Positions 24,952-33,276 of a stretch of DNA of 46,022 nucleotides are shown one piece after another. How positions within the stretch are numbered: position 1 is the first letter of the stretch; every line of letters starts with the position of its first letter. This DNA is from a virus, in IMG/VR virus record IMGVR_UViG_3300042691_018783, positions 1 through 46,022 of that record; one strand, written 5' to 3'. Under the pieces are notes generated by a model that saw nothing but the letters and a program-made list of their open reading frames with translations, was not told where the DNA came from and searched no databases. The position numbers and the translations under genes were made by a program.

Positions 24952-25710
24952 ATGGAACAAAATGCTTATACAGTAGGTCAAGAAAATTTTAATTTACCTC
25001 ACGATGTTGTTGAGTTACCTTCTAAGGGACTTTTCTACAAATCAAAAAAGAAATCAGTTAAAGTAGGTTATTTAACGGCTAATGATGAAAATTTTATCGT
25101 CAGTGCTTTTAAAGGTGGTTCAGGGAACATTGTTCTTTCACTTTTAAGGAATAAATTATATGAACATGATTTAAGACCTGAAGAATTACTTGAAGGTGAT
25201 GTTGAAGCAATTTTAATATTTTTAAGAAATACTTCTTTTGGTCCTGAATACAATATAAATTTAACTGACCCTGTAACAAATAAACAATTTAGCGCGACCA
25301 TTGTTTTAGATGAGTTAAATATTAAAAAACCAAATCATCTACCTGATGATAACGGGTTTTTCGTCACTAAATTACCTAAGAGTGAAGCCGTTGTTAAATT
25401 AAGAGTTTTAACATATTCCGAACTTATTGAGTTAGACAAACAAGCAGAACAATACCCACAAAACTTAACACCACCAAAAATTACATGGAGGTTAAATAAA
25501 CAAATTGTTGAACTAAATGGGGTTCAAGATAGAGAACAGATTTCTAAGTTTATCGAATCAATGCCAATCATGGATTCTAAATATATTAGAAATTTCCTAA
25601 GAGAAAACCAACCGTCTTTAGACCTTAAAAAAAATGTTCAAGCCCCGTCAGGAGAATTGGTATCTTTCGAGATAGCCTTTGGGGTTGAATTTTTTCGGCC
25701 TTTCTTCTAA
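24952..25710 (+). CDS. 26: tape measure chaperone / baseplate hub assembly protein (gp26-like)
   Basis: A 252-residue protein, likely the T4-type hub assembly protein that chaperones the tape measure. Features include VVELPSKGLFYKSKKKSVKVGYLTA (split here as VVELPSKGLFY and KVGYLTANDENF), an acidic EELLEGDVEAILIFLRN helix and a C-terminal IRNFLRENQPSLDLKKNVQ segment before the final GVEFFRPFF. Its position between tube and tape measure is the usual one for such chaperones. The last codons (GAA TTT TTT CGG) sit on a T-run at which a +1 (or -2) shift would continue into the downstream frame ending at 25855. An ATG at 24952 follows an A-rich leader containing TATTTTATAGTA. Confidence 0.7.
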   Translation: MEQNAYTVGQENFNLPHDVVELPSKGLFYKSKKKSVKVGYLTANDENFIVSAFKGGSGNIVLSLLRNKLYEHDLRPEELLEGDVEAILIFLRNTSFGPEYNINLTDPVTNKQFSATIVLDELNIKKPNHLPDDNGFFVTKLPKSEAVVKLRVLTYSELIELDKQAEQYPQNLTPPKITWRLNKQIVELNGVQDREQISKFIESMPIMDSKYIRNFLRENQPSLDLKKNVQAPSGELVSFEIAFGVEFFRPFF

Positions 25711-25855
25711 TTACAGACAATATTTAATTGACGAGTATTATTTATTAGCAAAATTTTTAAGAGTATCCTACTCAGATTTTAATCTCATGCCAACATATAT
25801 GAGAAGATATTTGATTGACAAAATTATTGAATATAATAAACCTAAAAATAATTAG
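25685..25855 (+). CDS. 51: overlapping chaperone C-terminal domain (gp51-like), probably made by frameshift
   Basis: A 56-codon open frame, +1 relative to the upstream gene and overlapping its last 26 bases. It encodes FGLSSNYRQYLIDEYYLLAK (from 25691), then FLRVSYSDFNLMPTYMRRYL and IDKIIEYNKPKNN. The pattern 'L..E...L.....SY.D...MP...R..LI.KI' matches the short gp51-like proteins that follow gp26 in T4-type phages. No ATG occurs before the conserved part. The first is the internal Met in NLMP; only TTG at 25685 could start it. A shift on TTT TTT C (25690-25696) would instead yield GVEFF joined to GLSSNYRQYL. Lambda G/GT and Mu chaperones use such frameshifts. Confidence 0.7.
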   Translation: MNFFGLSSNYRQYLIDEYYLLAKFLRVSYSDFNLMPTYMRRYLIDKIIEYNKPKNN

Positions 25856-25864
25856 TCTAATCAC

Positions 25865-25876
25865 TATTTATAAATA
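25865..25876 (+). promoter_or_regulatory. late-type promoter element (tape measure)
   Basis: TATTTATAAATA with perfect TATAAATA (25869-25876), 11 bases before the tape measure ATG. If it acts as a -10 box, the mRNA leader is only a few bases long. Confidence 0.55.
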
Positions 25877-25887
25877 AAACATATCAC

Positions 25888-27834
25888 ATGGCAGGACAGG
25901 CGGATGGTAATTTATTAATTAATCAATTTAAAGAAGTCTTAAAGAACATGACCAGCGCCGATGGTCTTCTTAAAACTATTCAAGAAGTTGAGGAAGCGGC
26001 TTATGGGATGGCTCAACAATTTGGTTTAGGGGCTCAAAATATCGATTTAATGAGGGCGGGTTTAGCAGACGCCGCTTCGGACGTTAAAAGATTAGGAGGT
26101 ACATTCCAAGACGTTGTTAAAATGCAAGAGTCTGCATATTCTAATTTAGGTAGAAGTATAACATTAAGTTCTGAAGGTATTGAACAATTATTTGCAACTA
26201 CTAAAGCGACTGGCCAATCGGCGGACACATTAATATCTAAATTTAAAGATATTGGTACAGGTGTCTATGATATTGGTAAAAATATGGAAACGGTTGTTGA
26301 TGCTGCAAGGTCTATCGGTGTAAATGCGAAGGCGGTTAGTGACCAAGCACTATCCAATATGGATATGATGAATAAGTACAACTTCGAAGGTGGAGTACAA
26401 GGTCTTGCTAAAATGGCGGCTCAGGCGGTTAATTTAAGGGTTAATGTTTCAGACATGAAAGGTATGATGGATAAAGCATTTGAACCTGAAGGAGCAATTG
26501 AGTTGGCTGCAACAATGCAAAGATTAGGAGCGACTCAATCTGACTTATTAGACCCATTAAGATTAATGGATTTGGCTCAAAACGACCCTGCTGAATTGAT
26601 GAATCAAGTGGCTGAATTAGGAAAACAATTTACACAATTTAATGAAGAGACGGGTAAATTTGAGATTGCACCTGGAGGAAAACGACAATTGATGGAATTG
26701 GCTAAAGCCATGAACATACCATATGAACAAATGACTAAAATGGCTCTTGCGGGGTCTGAACTTGATGATAAGTTAAGTAAAATATCATTCCCGAGTGGTG
26801 ATAAGTTTGCTGATGAAGATACCCAAAAGATGATTGCTAATATGGCCGAAATGAAAGACGGTCAATATATTATTAAGTTTAAAGACGAACAAGGAGTTAC
26901 TCAAGAAAAGAATGTAACTGAATTAAAAGACTCTGATATTGAAGCAATCGCTAAGGCTCAATCCGAAGCCCCAAAAACAATGGAAGAAATTGCGGAATCA
27001 CAATTAAGTACATTAGACTCAATCAAGGCGGAGTTAGAAAGTATGAACAGAGCGGGTTACGCACTTGCGGGTAGTAAAGCCGTTGGTGATGCTGCTAAGG
27101 CTCTAAGAACAGGGGCGGGTGTTGTTGCTGGAGGTATTAGAGACATGCAAGGTGAAACAGGTGATATTAGAAAAGGTGTTGATAAAACATTAATAAATAA
27201 TTTAGATGCGGTAAATAAAGCTTTAAATGGTGAAGGTTCACTTAATGACGTTATAAAAACCGCTACAGGTTCATTAGGTGACATGACAACGGCTTTAAAA
27301 GATAATTTTAAAGTTGCATTAGAAAATGCAACAACTGAACTTGACAAGTTTTCAAAAAGTGGGAATATGTTCGGGTCTTTAATTGAAACAACTGTTAGAG
27401 AAAGTCTTAAAAAAGTCCAAGAACATGAACAGTTAAATAAAATAGGTGTAAATATAGTTCCTGAAGAACCTAAAAAAAGTGTTAACGAAACAATTAAAGT
27501 TGGTGATTTTACCATTCAAACACATCCTGAAGATACCTTTAAACATATTATGGGAGGTATTATGGGAGGAACAGGGTTGGATAGTGGTAATATGGGTTCA
27601 TCACAAAACCAAGGACCTGTACAAGTAGAATTTACAGTTAATGTAAAATCGGATAAACCAATTAATGAAGACCATATTTCACAAATTAAATCCGCTATTA
27701 AAGATACTGGATTACAAAAAGAACTACATGCAGCAGTTCAAAACGCGGTAACTGAAGGCGGTATGACAGGTTCTAATAATACTTATTCGAGACAATTAAA
27801 CACAATTAATAAATCATTAGAAACATTTGCGTAA
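25888..27834 (+). CDS. 29: tail tape measure protein (gp29-like)
   Basis: A 648-residue, largely helical and Ala/Met-rich protein that sets tail length inside the tube. Long heptad-like helices (for example QFKEVLKNMTSADGLLKTIQ, MAQQFGLGAQNIDLMRAGL, IELAATMQRLGATQSDLLDP) and repeated Gly/Ala hinges are typical. The region at ~290-310 is more charged, and the C-terminus (QVEFTVNVKSDKPINEDHI, then LHAAVQNAV) has a small mixed domain. T4 gp29 is 590 residues, so a tail of roughly T4 length is predicted. It directly follows the chaperone frames, the classic arrangement. No murein hydrolase motif is visible in it. Confidence 0.8.
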   Translation: MAGQADGNLLINQFKEVLKNMTSADGLLKTIQEVEEAAYGMAQQFGLGAQNIDLMRAGLADAASDVKRLGGTFQDVVKMQESAYSNLGRSITLSSEGIEQLFATTKATGQSADTLISKFKDIGTGVYDIGKNMETVVDAARSIGVNAKAVSDQALSNMDMMNKYNFEGGVQGLAKMAAQAVNLRVNVSDMKGMMDKAFEPEGAIELAATMQRLGATQSDLLDPLRLMDLAQNDPAELMNQVAELGKQFTQFNEETGKFEIAPGGKRQLMELAKAMNIPYEQMTKMALAGSELDDKLSKISFPSGDKFADEDTQKMIANMAEMKDGQYIIKFKDEQGVTQEKNVTELKDSDIEAIAKAQSEAPKTMEEIAESQLSTLDSIKAELESMNRAGYALAGSKAVGDAAKALRTGAGVVAGGIRDMQGETGDIRKGVDKTLINNLDAVNKALNGEGSLNDVIKTATGSLGDMTTALKDNFKVALENATTELDKFSKSGNMFGSLIETTVRESLKKVQEHEQLNKIGVNIVPEEPKKSVNETIKVGDFTIQTHPEDTFKHIMGGIMGGTGLDSGNMGSSQNQGPVQVEFTVNVKSDKPINEDHISQIKSAIKDTGLQKELHAAVQNAVTEGGMTGSNNTYSRQLNTINKSLETFA

Positions 27835-27864
27835 CGTTTAATGATTAAAAAATAACTCAATATC

Positions 27865-27876
27865 TATTTATATAAA
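27865..27876 (+). promoter_or_regulatory. late-type promoter element variant (tail tube cap gene)
   Basis: TATTTATATAAA, 10 bases before the ATG at 27887. It is a weaker match than the neighbouring TATTTATAAATA elements. Confidence 0.35.
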
Positions 27877-27886
27877 AAAATAATAA

Positions 27887-30800
27887 ATGTCTGATAGTAC
27901 TTTATCTTTTTCATCATCCGCAACTTTTAGGGATACTTTGATGGCGAGAAATCTCCCACCTTATGATGTACCTGGTGTTTATACACCACCATCGGGACCG
28001 TTAAATTATGAAGTAGTACAGACAGTATCTAATGTTATTGATTCACCTGATGAATTAATAGCTAACGACCCATTTGCACAACAGTTATACCCTTTAAATG
28101 AATATGGACCTGAAGGAGGTTATAATTTAAATATAACATATAACGGACCCCCATTACCTGTCGACTCAAATAAAGGTGAGTACGACCCAACCGATACAGT
28201 ATTAGATTTAGTAAATGAATTCTATATTGATGCTGCTTATATTGAAAATAAATTTGGACCTGAAGGAGGGTTTAAAGATATGGTTGTTATCGATAATATC
28301 CAAAACAACAATAAATTATACCTACCTTATTGGAATCCACCTATTTTTACTCCTGCAGTTTATACCCCTTACGAGATATTAATTAATAACAATCCCGCAG
28401 GATTATCTCAGGATTCATTCATCGCTAAATTAGGAGCTCAACAATTAAGGTTCTTATTCCAAGAAAGAATTGCCGCAGAATTATTCCAAAATACAGTAGG
28501 GTTAGTCAATTTAGAATCGTTATCAGACCCTTTTGAAGCGAGTCTTATTGTTACGGGTCAAGAACCTTTAATATACAAAAATTGGAGAATTACCGTTGCT
28601 GAGAATCCGATTGTTGCGGCGGCGGATTTTGCAACAAGATTGACGGGGGCTTATTGGCCTGTATCACCAATACCTGGAGATTACTTTGAAGAGAACGAAC
28701 CTAATGCAGGGGCGTCCGCTCAAATATCAGGAGCGTTAAATGTTGTTAACCAATTAACAGGAGGGTTCTTAGGACCTATCTTAAATAAGACAAGAAACCC
28801 TTCTGAAATATTTTTAGCCAATACAGGTAATGGTCAAAGGTCAGCATTATTTGCAAACATAAATTATAACAGATATAAACCTGATTACAATAAAAACTTT
28901 GGTGGTTTATTAGGTGTTGCCCAAGCGGTAGTTAATTTGGCGGTTAATTTAATTAACCCTGATAACGGTACTTTAGTTGGTGGGTATTATGTTGGTAGTA
29001 GAAACGCTGAACCATCGACAATTACTTCACCACCTAACCAAGTTCCTGTTAACCCATTTGGTAAACAAGAACAAGCACCTGTATATGGTCCTTCAGAACT
29101 TGGTATTTTATATGAAGGTAATGAGAATAAAATTAATTTTGGTTTAGCGGGTAAATCTTCATCTGATGGTGGAGGTATTGACGGTCAGTTCGTTTGGACA
29201 TCACCAAAATATAAAGGAGATGCAGGATTTAAAGCAACTGTCGGAGGAGGTTCAGGAAGTTTAGACCAAGAGTTTAATCAAATATCTTCACAATATAGTA
29301 AATCTGAATCGACTAATATAACCTTCAAACAAAGCTCAATATTAGACCAAACACAAAGACTTGTTGACTCTGCCGATAATGTTTCAGGTATTAATAGACT
29401 TAAACATGTTGGTAATGCAATAAATCAAGTTAGTAAAGTATTCAATGATGGTTATAAAGAAATGACTAAAGGTTCTCAAGTGGTTAGTTATAAAGATAAT
29501 ACTACGGGAGAACAAGTTGGTACTGAATATTGTAGAGTCTTTACAAAAGATACTCCATATTATACATATGCGGATTTACAAAAAACAGATGGTATTACCA
29601 CATCAGGAAGAAGATTTACAAATTCTGTTTTTGATAATACATATAACTTAAACATTGCTCCACTTAAAAACCCTGGCTCGACTAACATACAACCAAATGC
29701 TAAGGGTGATTTAGTTGCTAAAAAATACATGTTCTCAATAGAGAACTTAGCTTGGAGAACATCAAGTAGACCTGGGTTTACTTATGATGAACTACCTGTT
29801 TGTGAGAAAGGACCTAACGGAGGTAGAGTTATGTGGTTCCCACCTTATAATTTAAGTTTTAGTGACTCAAGTGCTCCTAACTTCTCATCTACCAATTTTA
29901 TGGGTCGACCTGAACCAATTTACACTTATAATAACACAAGTAGAAGCGGAACACTTAGTTGGAAGATAATTGTTGACCACCCGTCAATAATGAATGTGTT
30001 AGTTGAAAAACAATTAAAAGGTCAAAACAACGAAAGAATAAATTCAATCATCGATTCATTTTTTGCGGGATGTGTTAAATATGATATATATGAATTAGCG
30101 AAAAAGTTCAATACAATTCCGACTAAAGATTTATTCACATATCAGGAAATATTAAATAACCCAAGATTAACACCTGAAGAATTGGCGGGTATTAATAAAG
30201 AGATACCTAAAGCAAACACTGGAGACGGTGGTGCGGGTTCTAGTACGACAGGTAATCAAGACACAGGTACAGATAAATCTTCAACCCCTGATACGTCAGC
30301 CAAGGATTTTGAGGGTAAGTATCAAGATTTGGCGTTTTATTTCCATAATGACAGACCCGACCCTAATTCAAGTAACACAGTTGCAAGTCAACCGTTTAAT
30401 GTTTGGTATGACTCATATATTGCACCTGATTTTATTCAAAAATACGTAAATAACGCAAATGCAACATTTAAATCTGATTCTAAAAGTAGAAACGTAAAAG
30501 AGTTTTTCGATACGGTTATTATTCCAAACTTTAATGCTATAGCTAAAAATGAGAAAAATTTTATAGTTGAAGCTTATAATTTAATTAAAGAAAAAAAGGC
30601 AAAAATTACTGTTGAAATGGTCGGGTCAGCTTCTGCACCTGCAAGTAAAGACTATAACGTAAATTTATCAAAAAGAAGAAACGATTCTGTTATTAAATTT
30701 TTAAGGGCGACAACTATTGGTGACGCTAATTTATCTAAGTATATTGATGACGGCAGTTTAAAATTCACATTATCAAGCGAAGGGGAAACAATTGTAATAC

Positions 30801-32953
30801 CTAAAGCCCCTGATGACGCGCCAGCTAAAGGACCTGGATTTGACGTTAATTGTACTACAGACATTAAAGATAAGAACGGAGTGGTCACCACGTTATCCCA
30901 AATATTTTCTGTTGACGCAATGGCATGTAGACGGGTTAAAATCGGTAAAATAAAAGTTGACATTAGCCCTGCCCCAACTACAACTACAACCTCAACCGCG
31001 GCTCCCCCACCGCCAGTCGTTGAGCAACCTAAAACAGAAAACATTCCTGTCACAAAACCAAAACCAACTGTTGAGGTGATAAAAAAATTAAAAGAAGGTA
31101 TTGCTAAAAAAATATTAAGAAACTTATTAACTGAGTGTGACTACTTTGAATTAATTAAAGAAGAAAACCCAATGGTTTATAATTCATTTAAAGAAAAGAT
31201 TAAATATTTTAATCCTACCTTCCACTCAATAACACCTGAAGGTTTAAATGCTCGTTTAACATTCTTAAATCAATGTGTTAGACCTGGTGAAACAATTCCG
31301 ACTATTGGTGCTGATGGTAAACCAAAATATAATGATGCGGTAAATACCTCATTTGGAGCTCCACCTGTATTGGTATTAAGAATTGGTGATTTCTACCATA
31401 CTAAAATAATACCAACAGGTTTACAATTCCAATACGAACCTATCACTTTTGATATGAACCCTGAAGGTATAGGAATCCAACCAATGATGGCCAATGTAAC
31501 ATTGAGTTTTAATATTATTGGAGGAATGGGTCTTGCAAAACCTGTAGAACAATTACAGAACGCATTGTCATTTAACTATTATGCAAATACTGAAATTTAT
31601 GATGAGAGAGCGGTTGCAACTGAAGATACCTCAGCGTTAGATAAAGAAGTTGTTGATGCAATATTAGCTTCAGAAATACCTGCAACAGTTAATAATGTGG
31701 ATACCCAACAAACAAATGATGGTGGCTCAACTATTGGTACAATAATAACTAATATTCCTGTACCTAGTGGACAGACAGGTGAAATTAGTTATGCTGAGAT
31801 TATGGATAAATTATTAACTGAAACTAAAAATTATTTTGAAACTGTTGTTAATAAATTAGAAAGTACTAATTTACAATATTCATATCCTGTTGTTGGGATG
31901 TTGGCTAAAGAATCAAAATATAATTTAGGAACTATATTTGAAGGTAATACAACTGATAATACTCCAGGGCCCTCAAACAGTGGTCAAACATCAACAATTG
32001 CAATATACGGTAAATCTGAAAAATTCCAAGACTATATTATTGAAGAATTTAAAAAAGGTATTAGTGATATTGATAGCGGTGCAAACCCTATTTTAGATAA
32101 ATTATTAAATAAATTTAAGTTTAGTCAAACACCTGAAAAACTTAACGGGGTTAAAACTAATATGAAAGAATATATTTCTAATTTAGAAAAAACATTCACA
32201 AATGGGGTATCAACAATAATGCAGGATTTAACCCTATTCCAACAAAATTACGTACAGTTAATTAGAAAAGTAAATTTAGTTGTAACAAAAACTGATGGTA
32301 AACTTTTGGACACTAATTTACCTAGAGTGTATAGCATTGCGGGAATACCAATTGATGGTGGTGATAATACATACGTTGAATTAACCAATGATTACAAAAC
32401 TTTAGATAAAGTACATGGTAAATTTGAGCTTCTGTTAAAAGATAACAAATATGCCCTAGCTTTTACGGATGATATATATGTCGGTACGGGAGATTTTAAA
32501 TTAAAAAATGTAAATGATTTTAAAACATCGGCAGATAAAACATTTTATTTAATAATGGCTAGAATATTAAGTGATAAAAATAAAAAAGATGAATTTATTA
32601 ATTATGTGATTAAAGGTGATTTATTAAATGTTAAAGACCCTGTTAACCTAAAAAATAAATTTGAAAATATAGTTGACGATTTAGGTAAAGATTATCAAAA
32701 AGAACTAAAAGAAGAAGAAAAAGTATTTGATAAATTAAAAAAAGATTCAATTTATAAAGACTTAACTGAAGGTATTGAAGATGAAATGTATAAGTCAAAA
32801 AAGACTAGAAAATTTAATTATACGACAGTACCAAACCAAAACCAAGAAATTGTGCAATTCCAAACTGACGAGATTAGAAATTTGTATAAATCGGTTAATG
32901 TTAACCCAAAAGAAGATACCTTTGACGGTAAAGTTAAATTTAGTAAAACATAA
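27887..32953 (+). CDS. large baseplate / tail-tube-cap protein (gp48/gp54-like) with OmpA-like insert
   Basis: A 1688-residue baseplate protein. Residues ~684-760 (SRSGTLSWKIIVDHPSIMNV) and ~1161-1241 (LRIGDFYHTKIIPTGLQFQY, PMMANVTLSFNIIGGMGL, LQNALSFNYYANTEIYDE) carry the patterns of T4-type tail-tube initiator proteins gp48/gp54. Between them, at ~818-968, is an OmpA C-terminal-like module with VEMVGSASAPASKDYN and LSKRRNDSVIKFL (~909-940). It keeps the NxxLSxxR segment including the peptidoglycan-contacting Arg, but lacks the usual Asp of TDxxG. A Thr/Pro linker (TTTTTSTAAPPPP, ~1027-1045) follows. The C-terminal ~300 residues are helical and Lys/Glu-rich. It ends in TAATG shared with the gp53-like gene. 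The baseplate role is fairly sure, the exact T4 equivalent less so. Confidence 0.65.
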   Translation: MSDSTLSFSSSATFRDTLMARNLPPYDVPGVYTPPSGPLNYEVVQTVSNVIDSPDELIANDPFAQQLYPLNEYGPEGGYNLNITYNGPPLPVDSNKGEYDPTDTVLDLVNEFYIDAAYIENKFGPEGGFKDMVVIDNIQNNNKLYLPYWNPPIFTPAVYTPYEILINNNPAGLSQDSFIAKLGAQQLRFLFQERIAAELFQNTVGLVNLESLSDPFEASLIVTGQEPLIYKNWRITVAENPIVAAADFATRLTGAYWPVSPIPGDYFEENEPNAGASAQISGALNVVNQLTGGFLGPILNKTRNPSEIFLANTGNGQRSALFANINYNRYKPDYNKNFGGLLGVAQAVVNLAVNLINPDNGTLVGGYYVGSRNAEPSTITSPPNQVPVNPFGKQEQAPVYGPSELGILYEGNENKINFGLAGKSSSDGGGIDGQFVWTSPKYKGDAGFKATVGGGSGSLDQEFNQISSQYSKSESTNITFKQSSILDQTQRLVDSADNVSGINRLKHVGNAINQVSKVFNDGYKEMTKGSQVVSYKDNTTGEQVGTEYCRVFTKDTPYYTYADLQKTDGITTSGRRFTNSVFDNTYNLNIAPLKNPGSTNIQPNAKGDLVAKKYMFSIENLAWRTSSRPGFTYDELPVCEKGPNGGRVMWFPPYNLSFSDSSAPNFSSTNFMGRPEPIYTYNNTSRSGTLSWKIIVDHPSIMNVLVEKQLKGQNNERINSIIDSFFAGCVKYDIYELAKKFNTIPTKDLFTYQEILNNPRLTPEELAGINKEIPKANTGDGGAGSSTTGNQDTGTDKSSTPDTSAKDFEGKYQDLAFYFHNDRPDPNSSNTVASQPFNVWYDSYIAPDFIQKYVNNANATFKSDSKSRNVKEFFDTVIIPNFNAIAKNEKNFIVEAYNLIKEKKAKITVEMVGSASAPASKDYNVNLSKRRNDSVIKFLRATTIGDANLSKYIDDGSLKFTLSSEGETIVIPKAPDDAPAKGPGFDVNCTTDIKDKNGVVTTLSQIFSVDAMACRRVKIGKIKVDISPAPTTTTTSTAAPPPPVVEQPKTENIPVTKPKPTVEVIKKLKEGIAKKILRNLLTECDYFELIKEENPMVYNSFKEKIKYFNPTFHSITPEGLNARLTFLNQCVRPGETIPTIGADGKPKYNDAVNTSFGAPPVLVLRIGDFYHTKIIPTGLQFQYEPITFDMNPEGIGIQPMMANVTLSFNIIGGMGLAKPVEQLQNALSFNYYANTEIYDERAVATEDTSALDKEVVDAILASEIPATVNNVDTQQTNDGGSTIGTIITNIPVPSGQTGEISYAEIMDKLLTETKNYFETVVNKLESTNLQYSYPVVGMLAKESKYNLGTIFEGNTTDNTPGPSNSGQTSTIAIYGKSEKFQDYIIEEFKKGISDIDSGANPILDKLLNKFKFSQTPEKLNGVKTNMKEYISNLEKTFTNGVSTIMQDLTLFQQNYVQLIRKVNLVVTKTDGKLLDTNLPRVYSIAGIPIDGGDNTYVELTNDYKTLDKVHGKFELLLKDNKYALAFTDDIYVGTGDFKLKNVNDFKTSADKTFYLIMARILSDKNKKDEFINYVIKGDLLNVKDPVNLKNKFENIVDDLGKDYQKELKEEEKVFDKLKKDSIYKDLTEGIEDEMYKSKKTRKFNYTTVPNQNQEIVQFQTDEIRNLYKSVNVNPKEDTFDGKVKFSKT

Positions 32954-33276
32954 TGGCAAGAGAAAGTTACAATAGGTATGTAGATTTTTTAATTGATGGA
33001 CAACAAACAGTTGTTCCCTACATTACATTACCATCCAAGTCTACAGATAAAAGATATATCTACAAGGTAGGTCAATCTAGAATGGATAAAGTTTCACAAC
33101 AATATTACGGTTCACCAACTTTTGGATGGTTAATTATGATGGGTAATCCTATATATGGAGGACAAGAATGGAATATTCCTGATGGAACAATATTGACAAT
33201 TCCATTTCCTTTAGTAGCTTCTTTACAGGACTATAAAAATCAATTAGATAACCACTTCTTCTATTATGGTAGATAA
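32953..33276 (+). CDS. 53: baseplate wedge protein gp53-like, LysM-like
   Basis: A 107-residue protein with the compact gp53/LysM-type pattern: YIYKVGQSRMDKVSQQYYGS (~35-54), PTFGWLIMMGNPIYGGQEW (~55-73), then IPDGTILTIPFPLVASLQDY (~75-94). T4 gp53 is 196 residues; this is the conserved core alone. LysM-like folds in tail proteins (gp53, protein X) hold baseplate subunits together. It overlaps the preceding stop by one base (TAATG) and the next gene by 11 bases, so the three baseplate genes are probably translated together. Confidence 0.75.
   Translation: MARESYNRYVDFLIDGQQTVVPYITLPSKSTDKRYIYKVGQSRMDKVSQQYYGSPTFGWLIMMGNPIYGGQEWNIPDGTILTIPFPLVASLQDYKNQLDNHFFYYGR

Noticed and set aside
25811-25840. 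TTGACA followed by TATAAT-like sequence as a promoter for the tape measure
   Set aside because: Spacing is too short (about 10 bases) and it lies in the chaperone C-terminal frame; the TATTTATAAATA element is closer and shared with other late genes.
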